DNA of 10,968 nucleotides, from contig JAHEXN010000094.1 of the NCBI GenBank assembly GCA_023252095.1, positions 1 to 10,968 of the forward strand, written 5' to 3'. The first letter of the stretch is position 1, and each line of letters begins with the position of its first letter. Of this stretch, positions 5,114 through 10,968 are shown piece by piece. The DNA comes from Actinomycetes bacterium. GTDB lineage: Bacteria > Actinomycetota > Actinomycetes > Propionibacteriales > Nocardioidaceae. The notes beneath the pieces are model-generated. The model was not told where the DNA came from, did not search any database, and saw only the letters and a list, made by a program, of their open reading frames with translations. A program made the position numbers and the translations under genes.

Positions 5114-5635
5114 ATGAGCATGGCTGACAGCACTGCTGTGCGCTCAGCGCGAGGTGTGGTGTTCATCCACTCCGCGCCGTCAGCGCTGTGCCCGCACGTC
5201 GAGTGGGCCGTGACCGGCGTGCTCGGTCGCAACGCCGAGCTGGCCTGGCAAGGGCAGCCCGCCGAGCCCGGCACCTATCGCGCTGAGCTGTCGTGGACCG
5301 GGCCCGTCGGCTCGGCCGCCGCGATCGCGAGCGCCCTGCGCGGCTGGGACCTCCTGCGGTTCGAGGTCACCGAGGACGCCACGGCCTCCTCGGAGGGTGC
5401 CCGCTACTCCTACGTGCCCGAGCTCGGCATCTTCCACGCCGTGGTCGGCGTGCACGGCGACATCGTCATCCCGGAGGACCGGATCAAGGCCGTGCGCGAG
5501 CGGGCGTCCCGCGGCGACGTCGCGCTCGACGAGGCCCTCGACGCGCTTCTGGGCGTGCGCTGGGACGCCGAGCTCGAGCCGTTCCGGCACGCCGGTGACG
5601 GCGCCCCGGTGCGGTGGCTGCACCAGGTGGTCTGA
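5114..5635 (+). CDS. DUF3145 domain protein
   Basis: The product is 173 aa, soluble, with no signal peptide or membrane segment. After a short N-terminal tail (MSMADSTAVRS), the DUF3145 domain starts at RGVVFIHSAPSALCPHVEWA (about 12-31) and continues through QPAEPGTYRAELSW and a C-terminal RYSYVPELGIFHAVVGVHGD block, ending WLHQVV. This family is confined to actinobacteria and has no assigned activity; no catalytic motif is evident. In Streptomyces the DUF3145 gene sits, to my knowledge, just after the fatty-acid operon fabD-fabH-acpP-fabF, suggesting a tie to lipid synthesis. Here no fab genes flank it and it has its own promoter and leader. Its stop lies 3 bases from the stop of the convergent carrier-protein gene. 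Confidence 0.9.
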   Translation: MSMADSTAVRSARGVVFIHSAPSALCPHVEWAVTGVLGRNAELAWQGQPAEPGTYRAELSWTGPVGSAAAIASALRGWDLLRFEVTEDATASSEGARYSYVPELGIFHAVVGVHGDIVIPEDRIKAVRERASRGDVALDEALDALLGVRWDAELEPFRHAGDGAPVRWLHQVV

Positions 5636-5638
5636 GAC

Positions 5639-6502
5639 TCAGCCGATCGTGACCGCGACGGCGGGGGTCGCCTCGCCCGACTCGGCGTGGACGAGGCGCC
5701 ACTCGCGGGTGCCCGTGCGGGAGGTGTAGACCTCCGCCGAGAAGCCGCCGTCGGCGCCGGTCGTGAGGGTGACCGGAAAGTCGTCCCACTCGCTTCCGGC
5801 GTCCTTGACCTGCACCTGCAGCTGCGCGCCGGCCCCGAGCGCCGGGATCGCACCGGTCAGCGTGAAGCGCGTGCCGGGGGCCACGGTTGTCGACGAGGCC
5901 GCCAGATTCGGTTCCGGCGCCGTCGTGGAGGGCTCGGTGGTCTGGCTCGGGGTCGGGGTGGCCGACGTCTCGGTGTCGCCCTCGTCGTCGGTCGTGGGGG
6001 TGGACGAGATGGGCGGGAGGGCTGTGTCGCCGAGACCCGAGGACGCGAGCAGGGTCGACGCGCCGAAGCCGAGGGCGACGCCCACCAGGCCGCCGATCAC
6101 GGTCATCGTCAGCGCCGTCGTGATGGCTCCCGACGTGAAGCGGCTGCGGTCCAGCGGCACGTCGTGCTCGGTGAGATCGGGGTCGGTCGAGCTGGACGTG
6201 GTGGGGGCAGTGACGACGACAGGACCCGCATCCGGAGTCTGAGCCCAGGTCGGGGCGGTCGCGCCGTCGTGGTGGACCACGGCGCGCACGGCGTCCTCGA
6301 CGGTGCGCATCGAGTCGACCGCCTGGTCGGACAGGTACAGGCCGTGGCGGCGTCCGAGCTCGTCGGCGAGCTCGACCGCCAGGAGCGAGTCGATGCCGAG
6401 GTCCTTGAGCCGGCTGGTGGGCTGGATCTGCGACGCCTCCGTGCCCGTGAGCTGCACGACGAGGTCGGCGACGCTGGCTCTGACCTCCCCGTCGGACTGC
6501 AT
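5639..6502 (-). CDS. membrane-tethered acyl/peptidyl carrier protein with extracytoplasmic beta-rich domain
   Basis: The product is 287 aa with an unusual layout. Residues 1-80 form a carrier (PP-binding) domain: SRLKDLGIDSLLAVELADEL (30-49) contains the 4'-phosphopantetheine attachment site Ser39, and a final helix TVEDAVRAVV (68-77) is typical. A linker (80-118) leads to one membrane segment at about 127-152 (ITTALTMTVIGGLVGVALGF...). Arg119 and Arg121 precede it and acidic residues follow it, so the carrier domain should be cytoplasmic. A Thr/Pro/Ser/Glu stalk (163-205) follows, then a domain of about 80 residues with alternating beta strands (TRFTLTGAIP, AQLQVQVKD, GGFSAEVYTS, TREWRLVHAE), like an Ig-type or surface beta sandwich. 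The start at 6502 is supported by TAGACT six bases upstream. It resembles polyketide-type carriers more than FabF-system ACP. I know no characterised protein with this layout. Partner enzymes are unknown. Confidence 0.85.
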   Translation of the reverse strand: MQSDGEVRASVADLVVQLTGTEASQIQPTSRLKDLGIDSLLAVELADELGRRHGLYLSDQAVDSMRTVEDAVRAVVHHDGATAPTWAQTPDAGPVVVTAPTTSSSTDPDLTEHDVPLDRSRFTSGAITTALTMTVIGGLVGVALGFGASTLLASSGLGDTALPPISSTPTTDDEGDTETSATPTPSQTTEPSTTAPEPNLAASSTTVAPGTRFTLTGAIPALGAGAQLQVQVKDAGSEWDDFPVTLTTGADGGFSAEVYTSRTGTREWRLVHAESGEATPAVAVTIG

Positions 6503-6508
6503 GAAGTG

Positions 6509-6514
6509 AGTCTA
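6509..6514 (-). promoter_or_regulatory. candidate -10 box for the carrier-protein gene
   Basis: The minus strand reads TAGACT, then 6 bases, then ATG 6502: a textbook leaderless arrangement. It is divergent from the hydrolase -10 at 6565-6570 within a 75-bp intergenic region. Confidence 0.55.
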
Positions 6515-6564
6515 ACGTCGTACTCACCAACCCCACGCGTAACGTCGGTGCAACGCACGACCTC

Positions 6565-6570
6565 TACAGT
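6565..6570 (+). promoter_or_regulatory. candidate -10 box deciding the hydrolase start
   Basis: TACAGT, then 7 bases, then GTG 6578. It supports a GTG start and a leaderless transcript. Confidence 0.5.
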
Positions 6571-6577
6571 GGCGCGG

Positions 6578-7519
6578 GTGACCAGCCCGGAGCTCCAGTA
6601 CGTCGTCGTCCACGGGTACCGGCGGGCCTTCCGGAAGGTCGGTACGGGCCCGGCCCTCCTGCTGATCCACGGGATGGCGTGTGACTCCTCGACCTGGGAC
6701 GACGTGATCGGCCCGCTGTCGGAGCACTTCACGGTCATCGCGCCCGACCTGCTCGGTCACGGTGACTCCGACAAGCCCGACGGCGACTACTCGATCGGCG
6801 GCTACGCGAACGGCATGCGCGACCTGCTGACGGTGCTCGGCATCGACAAGGTCACGATCGTCGGCCACAGCTTCGGCGGTGGGGTCGCGATGCAGTTCGC
6901 GTACCAGTTCCCCGAGCGCACCGAACGGGTCGTGCTGGTCTCGAGCGGCGGCCTCGGACCCGAGGTCACGGCCTTCATCCGCATGCTGACGCTTCCGGGC
7001 GCCCCGCTGGTGCTGGCGGTGGCCACGGCACGCGCCTGGCGGCCGTTCGTCGCCGCGGGCCTGCGCGGGCTGGCGGCCACGGGCCTGAGCGCGACCCGCG
7101 ACCTCGGCGAGGTCGCCCGGATCTACGAGTCCTTCGCCGAGCCCCGCTCCCGTGCCGCGGTCCGCCGGCTCACGAGCCACGTGCTCGACTGGCGCGGCCA
7201 GTACGTCACGATGACCGACCGCACCTACCTCGCGCAGCTCATGCCCGTGCTGGTCGTGTGGGGTCGGGACGACCGGGTCATCCCGGCCTCGCACGCCGTC
7301 AACGCCTCCCATGCGTCCTTGACCGACGTGCGGGTGCTCGCCGACTCCGGCCACTTCCCGCACAAGGACCATCCCGAGCGGTTCGTCGAGCTGGTCACGG
7401 AGTTCGTGGCCGAGAACCCGCCGGCCTCGTACCACCGGGGGCGCTGGCGGGCAATGCTGCGCCGCGGCGATCAGGCCGTGCTGACGACCGTGCCCGACTC
7501 GTCGTCGCCGGCGGTCTGA
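6578..7519 (+). CDS. alpha/beta-fold hydrolase
   Basis: The product is 313 aa with no signal peptide. The fold motifs are in order: LLLIHGMACDSSTW (27-40; His31-Gly32 oxyanion loop), IAPDLLGHGDSDKP (54-67), the nucleophile elbow IVGHSFGGG (94-102, Ser98), the acid in VVWGRDDRVIP (226-236, Asp232) and the base in DSGHFPHKD (256-264, His259). A cap region lies about 125-210. The C-terminal 35 residues are a basic, then Ser-rich extension beyond the hydrolase core. Members hydrolyse esters, thioesters, epoxides or C-C bonds, so the substrate cannot be read here. Divergence from the carrier-protein gene makes a thioesterase or acyl-handling role worth considering (inference). The GTG start follows a -10 box by 7 bases; reading further upstream in frame would run antisense through the carrier gene and is rejected. 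The 3' end overlaps the convergent PAP2 gene by 49 bases. Confidence 0.9.
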   Translation: MTSPELQYVVVHGYRRAFRKVGTGPALLLIHGMACDSSTWDDVIGPLSEHFTVIAPDLLGHGDSDKPDGDYSIGGYANGMRDLLTVLGIDKVTIVGHSFGGGVAMQFAYQFPERTERVVLVSSGGLGPEVTAFIRMLTLPGAPLVLAVATARAWRPFVAAGLRGLAATGLSATRDLGEVARIYESFAEPRSRAAVRRLTSHVLDWRGQYVTMTDRTYLAQLMPVLVVWGRDDRVIPASHAVNASHASLTDVRVLADSGHFPHKDHPERFVELVTEFVAENPPASYHRGRWRAMLRRGDQAVLTTVPDSSSPAV

Positions 7520-8592
7520 GCCCCGGCCTTCGCTGGCTCTGTCGGCTCGTCGCCGTGCGGGCGCACGTCGGGGATGTCGACGTCGGGATGCCCGGCGGCC
7601 GCTCGGGCCTTCTGTCGCTTGGTGTTGCCCGTGGCCCAGGCGCCGCCCCACACCGACACGATGCCGATCAGGAGTCCCGCGATGTCGTCGGAGACGTAGT
7701 GCCACCCGAAGTACACCGTGGCCAGCACCGTGCCGGCGAAGTAGGTCCAGGCGATCGTGCGCAGGAGCGGGTGGATCTTCGTCATCTGGAAGAACAGGCA
7801 CGCTGTGAACACGACCGAGACGTGCAGCGAGGCGAAGCCCGCGATGCCGTAGATGCCCGTGCTGTCGACGTTCTCGATGACGTCGCGTCCTGATCGGAAC
7901 AGGGATCGCTGCAGCTCCGAGGCGGGCGTGCCGTCGATGACCTCGAACCGGACCGGGAAGGCGAACGCCGGACCCACGGTGGGCAGGATGTAGTAGCTGA
8001 CCGTGCCGAGGATCCAGTTGAGGCTCAGCGCCGTGGCGTACCAGGCGCCGATCGAGACGTCGCGGTTGAGCACGAGGTAGGCGCCCAGCGTGATGGGGAT
8101 CAGCATCAGGTAGCTGACGTAGATCACGGCGATGACCTGCGCGACGATGCCGGTGCCCAGCACGTCGTGGAGGAGGTCCGACGGGTAGTTGCCGAAGAAC
8201 AGCCAGTGGTCGAGGGTGTCGAGATCGCGGTCGAACGACGGGGGACGGAGGTCCGGCAGGTAGTTCTTGAGGTTCCGGTAGCTCACGTAGGTCGTGTAGA
8301 AGGCCAGCAGTCCGGCCGTGATGTAGCCGAAACGGGCCCAGGTCCAGTCGGTTCGGACGACTTCGCGCACACCCCAGACGACGCGCTTGACGCCGTACCG
8401 GCCGATCGCCTGCGGGATGATGCCGGCGGCGAAGAACATCAGAGCCAGGAGCGGGAGCCGGACGTAGGCCGGGCCGAGGAATCCCTCGGGATCGGCCATC
8501 GGCTCGTCGAGACGGATCGAGAACGTGACCGCGATGGCCGCGAACCCCATCGCCACGATGCCGATGAACGTGTAGGGGTTACGGCGCAGCAT
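7471..8592 (-). CDS. PAP2/Aur1-like integral membrane phosphatase or phosphotransferase
   Basis: The product is 373 aa with about seven or eight membrane segments (start 8592 numbering: about 10-27, 46-63, 88-105, 149-172, 184-203, 255-270, 284-296, 303-319). The family signature is present: GFASLHVSVVF (His257) and YFGWHYVSDDIAGLLIG (His298, Asp302), the SxHxS and HxxxDxxAG motifs of the PAP2_3/inositol-phosphorylceramide-synthase-like group. It probably removes or transfers a phosphate or phospho-head-group on a membrane lipid, with the active site at the membrane face. A soluble, acidic, Ala/Pro-rich tail follows residue 325 and includes the overlap with the hydrolase gene. Start: TAAGAT lies 7 bases before ATG 8592; that box overlaps the alternative ATG at 8601, which would add 3 residues (MTA). 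A palindrome and hairpin lie just upstream, after aceE. Confidence 0.87.
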   Translation of the reverse strand: MLRRNPYTFIGIVAMGFAAIAVTFSIRLDEPMADPEGFLGPAYVRLPLLALMFFAAGIIPQAIGRYGVKRVVWGVREVVRTDWTWARFGYITAGLLAFYTTYVSYRNLKNYLPDLRPPSFDRDLDTLDHWLFFGNYPSDLLHDVLGTGIVAQVIAVIYVSYLMLIPITLGAYLVLNRDVSIGAWYATALSLNWILGTVSYYILPTVGPAFAFPVRFEVIDGTPASELQRSLFRSGRDVIENVDSTGIYGIAGFASLHVSVVFTACLFFQMTKIHPLLRTIAWTYFAGTVLATVYFGWHYVSDDIAGLLIGIVSVWGGAWATGNTKRQKARAAAGHPDVDIPDVRPHGDEPTEPAKAGAQTAGDDESGTVVSTA

Positions 8593-8599
8593 GGCCGTC

Positions 8600-8605
8600 A
8601 TCTTA
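8600..8605 (-). promoter_or_regulatory. candidate -10 box deciding the PAP2 start
   Basis: The minus strand reads TAAGAT, then 7 bases, then ATG 8592. If this is the promoter, the ATG at 8601 lies inside the -10 box and cannot be in the transcript. Confidence 0.45.
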
Positions 8606-8614
8606 ATCCGAACT

Positions 8615-8634
8615 GGCTGAGAGGCCTCTCAGCC
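8615..8634. promoter_or_regulatory. perfect 20-bp palindrome, possible operator
   Basis: GGCTGAGAGG followed directly by its exact complement, with no central gap. It sits 10 bases upstream of the candidate PAP2 -10 box, covering the -35 zone, where a dimeric repressor or activator could bind. A hairpin with no loop is unlikely to fold well as RNA, which favours a DNA-binding site over a terminator. Confidence 0.5.
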
Positions 8635-8671
8635 GCCCTGTTCGGCCCGGCGTTGCCGGGCCGAACAGGGC
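8635..8671 (-). terminator. strong hairpin after aceE, likely terminator
   Basis: CCCTGTTCGGCCCGG (8636-8650) is perfectly complementary to 8656-8670. One more pair inside (8651:8655) and one outside (8635:8671) give a 17-bp stem with a 3-base loop GTT. It begins 8 bases after the aceE stop. No T-tract follows, as is common in actinobacteria. Confidence 0.75.
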
Positions 8672-8678
8672 CGCCGGA

Positions 8679-10968
8679 TCAGGCGTCGCCGCCCTCCTGC
8701 GCCACGCCGGCGACCGCCATGGGGTCGTCGATGCGGAAGCGCTCGGCGGCCTCGCGGACGACCGAGGCGTCGATCTTGCCCTCGCGGTACAGGCCGGTCA
8801 GCGTGGCCACGACGATCGACTCGGCGTCGATCTGGAAGTAGCGGCGCGCGGCTGCGCGGGTGTCGGCGAAGCCGAATCCGTCAGCACCCAGGGCGATCCA
8901 GGGGCCGGGCACCCAGCGCGCGATCTGGTCGGGCACGGCGCGCATGTAGTCGCTCACGGCGACCGTGACGTCGACCTCGTCGCCCAAGGCGCTCGTGACG
9001 TACGGGACGGCCTGCTCGGCCTCCGGTTTCGCCAGGTTCGCGCGCTCGGCCCTGGCGGCGTCGCGGGCGAGCTCGTTCCACGACGTGACCGACCAGACGT
9101 CGGACTTGACGTCGAAGTCGTCGGCCAGGATCTGCTGGGCCTTGACGGCCCACGGCACGGCGACGCCCGACGCGAGGATGCGCGTCGCGGCCGGACCGCC
9201 CTCGGCCGGCTTGAACTTGTAGGCGCCCCTGAGCAGCCCGTCGACGTCGAGTCCCTCCGGCTCGGCGGCCTGGACGGCTGGCTCGTTGTAGACCGTCAGG
9301 TAGTACAGGACGTCCTCGCCGTGCGGGTGCGCCTCGGTGCTGCCGTACATGCGGCCGAGGCCCGTCTGCACGATGTGGGCGATCTCGTAGGCGAAAGCCG
9401 GGTCGTAGTGCACGACCGCCGGGTTGGTCTGCGCGATGAGCGGCGAGTGCCCGTCGGCGTGCTGCAAGCCCTCGCCGGTCAGCGTCGTGCGGCCCGCGGT
9501 GGCACCGATCAGGAAGCCGCGCGAGAGCTGGTCGGCCATGGCCCAGATCGAGTCGGCGGTGCGCTGGAAGCCGAACATCGAGTAGAAGAGGTAGACCGGG
9601 ATCATGGGCTCGCCGTGCGAGGCGTACGCCGTGCCCGCAGCGGTGGCCGACGCGACCGCGCCCGCCTCGCTGATGCCCTCGTGGAGCAGCTGGCCCTCGG
9701 TGGACTCCTTGTAGGCGAGCAGGAGCTTGCGGTCGACGGACTCGTACGTCTGGCCGTGCGGGCTGTAGATCTTCGCCGACGGAAACATCGAGTCCATGCC
9801 GAACGTGCGGTACTCGTCGGGGGCGATCGGCACGATGCGCTTGCCGATCTCCTTGTCCTTCATGAGGTCACGGAGCAGACGCACGAACGCCATCGTGGTG
9901 GCGATCTCCTGCTTGCCCGAGCCCTTCTTGAGCTCGGCGTACGCGTCGTCGCCGGGAAGCGTGAGCGGCTTGGCATCGACCTTGCGGTGCGGCATCGAGC
10001 CACCGAGCGACTCGCGGCGAGCCAGCATGTACTGGATCTCCTCGCTGTCGGCGCCCGGGTGGTAGAACGGCGCGAGGTCCTGGTCGATCTGTTCGTCGGT
10101 GACCGGGATGTTGAGGCGGTCGCGGAAGCCCTTGAGGTCGTCCTTCGTGAGCTTCTTCATCTGGTGGGTCGCGTTGCGGCCCTTGAAGGAGTCGAGCAGC
10201 CAGCCCTTGACGGTGTGCGCCAGGATCACGGTCGGCTGACCCGTGTGCTTCGTGGCGGCGTCGAACGCGGCGTAGACCTTGCGGTAGTCGTGGCCGCCGC
10301 GGGGGAGACGCTCGATCTGCTCGTCGGAGAGGTGCTCGACCATCTGCTGCAGACGCGGGTCGGGCCCGAAGAAGTTCTGGCGGTTGTAGTCGCCGGTCTC
10401 GACCGAGAGCGTCTGGAACTGGCCGTCGGGCGTGCGGTTCATCTGGTTGACGAGGACGCCGTCGGTGTCGCGGGCCAGCAGGTCGTCCCACTCGCGGCCC
10501 CAGACGACCTTGATGACGTTCCAGCCGGCGCCGCGGAAGTAAGCCTCGAGCTCCTGGATGATCTTGCCGTTGCCCCGTACCGGGCCGTCGAGCTGCTGCA
10601 GGTTGCAGTTGATGACCCACGTGAGGTTGTCGAGCTCCTCGCGCGCGGCGACGCTGATCGCGCCGAGCGACTCGGGTTCGCCCATCTCGCCGTCGCCGAG
10701 GAACGTCCAGACGCGCTGCTGGCTCGTGTCCTTGATGCCGCGGTGCTGCAGGTAGCGGTTGAACCGCGCCTGGTAGATCGAGTTGATGCCGCCCAGGCCC
10801 ATCGAGACCGTGGGGAACTCCCAGAAGTCGGGCATCAGCCACGGGTGCGGGTACGACGACAGGCCCTCGCCCTCGCCGTGCGACTTCTCCTGGCGGAACC
10901 GGTCCATCTGGGTCTCGGTGAGACGGCCCTCGAGGAACGAGCGCGCGTAGATGCCGGGGGCCGCGTGA
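8679..10968 (-). CDS. pyruvate dehydrogenase E1 component, homodimeric type (partial, 5' end outside window)
   Basis: About 762 residues are visible; roughly 140-150 N-terminal residues lie beyond the right edge, judging from the position of the ThDP motif. The enzyme decarboxylates pyruvate with thiamine diphosphate and passes the acetyl group to the lipoyl E2 subunit, feeding acetyl-CoA to the TCA cycle and lipid synthesis. Visible signatures include HAAPGIYARSFLEGRLTE at the edge, YPHPWLMPDFWEFPTVSMGL, the ThDP/Mg motif from GDGEMGEPES to NCNLQQLDGPVRGN (about 10697 down to 10568), and FLIGATAGRTTLTGEGLQHA. The reading frame is open to the edge, so the truncation is from the window only. 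The ATG at 10907 is internal, not the start. The gene ends eight bases before a strong hairpin. Confidence 0.97.
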   Translation of the reverse strand, partial: HAAPGIYARSFLEGRLTETQMDRFRQEKSHGEGEGLSSYPHPWLMPDFWEFPTVSMGLGGINSIYQARFNRYLQHRGIKDTSQQRVWTFLGDGEMGEPESLGAISVAAREELDNLTWVINCNLQQLDGPVRGNGKIIQELEAYFRGAGWNVIKVVWGREWDDLLARDTDGVLVNQMNRTPDGQFQTLSVETGDYNRQNFFGPDPRLQQMVEHLSDEQIERLPRGGHDYRKVYAAFDAATKHTGQPTVILAHTVKGWLLDSFKGRNATHQMKKLTKDDLKGFRDRLNIPVTDEQIDQDLAPFYHPGADSEEIQYMLARRESLGGSMPHRKVDAKPLTLPGDDAYAELKKGSGKQEIATTMAFVRLLRDLMKDKEIGKRIVPIAPDEYRTFGMDSMFPSAKIYSPHGQTYESVDRKLLLAYKESTEGQLLHEGISEAGAVASATAAGTAYASHGEPMIPVYLFYSMFGFQRTADSIWAMADQLSRGFLIGATAGRTTLTGEGLQHADGHSPLIAQTNPAVVHYDPAFAYEIAHIVQTGLGRMYGSTEAHPHGEDVLYYLTVYNEPAVQAAEPEGLDVDGLLRGAYKFKPAEGGPAATRILASGVAVPWAVKAQQILADDFDVKSDVWSVTSWNELARDAARAERANLAKPEAEQAVPYVTSALGDEVDVTVAVSDYMRAVPDQIARWVPGPWIALGADGFGFADTRAAARRYFQIDAESIVVATLTGLYREGKIDASVVREAAERFRIDDPMAVAGVAQEGGDA

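Noticed and set aside
5687..6577. Long N-terminal extension of the hydrolase
   Set aside because: It is the antisense shadow of the carrier-protein gene; the GTG at 6578 has a -10 box and begins the known fold.
8881..9153. Alternative-frame Arg/Gly-rich ORFs within aceE
   Set aside because: High-GC shadow frames inside a strongly conserved gene, without start signals or recognisable motifs.
8679..10968. aceE as a truncated pseudogene
   Set aside because: The frame is open and conserved up to the window edge; only the window cuts it.

Overview
This window looks like a chromosomal segment of a very GC-rich actinobacterium, most likely of the Nocardioides/Aeromicrobium type. The evidence is a homodimeric pyruvate dehydrogenase E1 (AceE), a DUF3145 gene, a 13E12-type DUF222/HNH protein, DUF4232-like lipoproteins and many start codons placed 6-7 bases after a TANNNT-like -10 box, as in leaderless actinobacterial transcripts. 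The genus is an inference; no marker gene fixes it.

Left part (1-3243): a 59-bp tandem repeat array enters from the left edge. Next comes a minus-strand lipoprotein gene, preceded by a possible 28-codon upstream ORF that overlaps it by ATGA. Divergent to it is a SpoU/TrmH-family RNA methyltransferase, then a DUF222/HNH endonuclease-like gene whose HNH core lacks one of the usual cysteines.

Middle (3244-5635): on the minus strand lie a small lipoprotein and an all-helical protein of unknown function. Divergent from these are a tRNA with a CAU anticodon and, 21 bases later, a stand-alone HAD phosphatase resembling the 3'-phosphatase half of T4 polynucleotide kinase. Then comes DUF3145 with a clear promoter and Shine-Dalgarno.

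Right part (5639-10968): the most unusual gene is a membrane protein with an N-terminal acyl/peptidyl carrier domain (phosphopantetheine site LGIDSL, Ser39), one membrane segment, a Thr/Pro/Ser stalk and an extracytoplasmic beta-sandwich-like domain. It is divergent from an alpha/beta hydrolase, whose 3' end overlaps that of a convergent PAP2/Aur1-like membrane phosphatase. Together these three could form a small envelope-lipid module (inference). Upstream of the PAP2 gene are a perfect 20-bp palindrome and a 17-bp-stem hairpin, following the 3' end of aceE. The aceE gene runs off the right edge.
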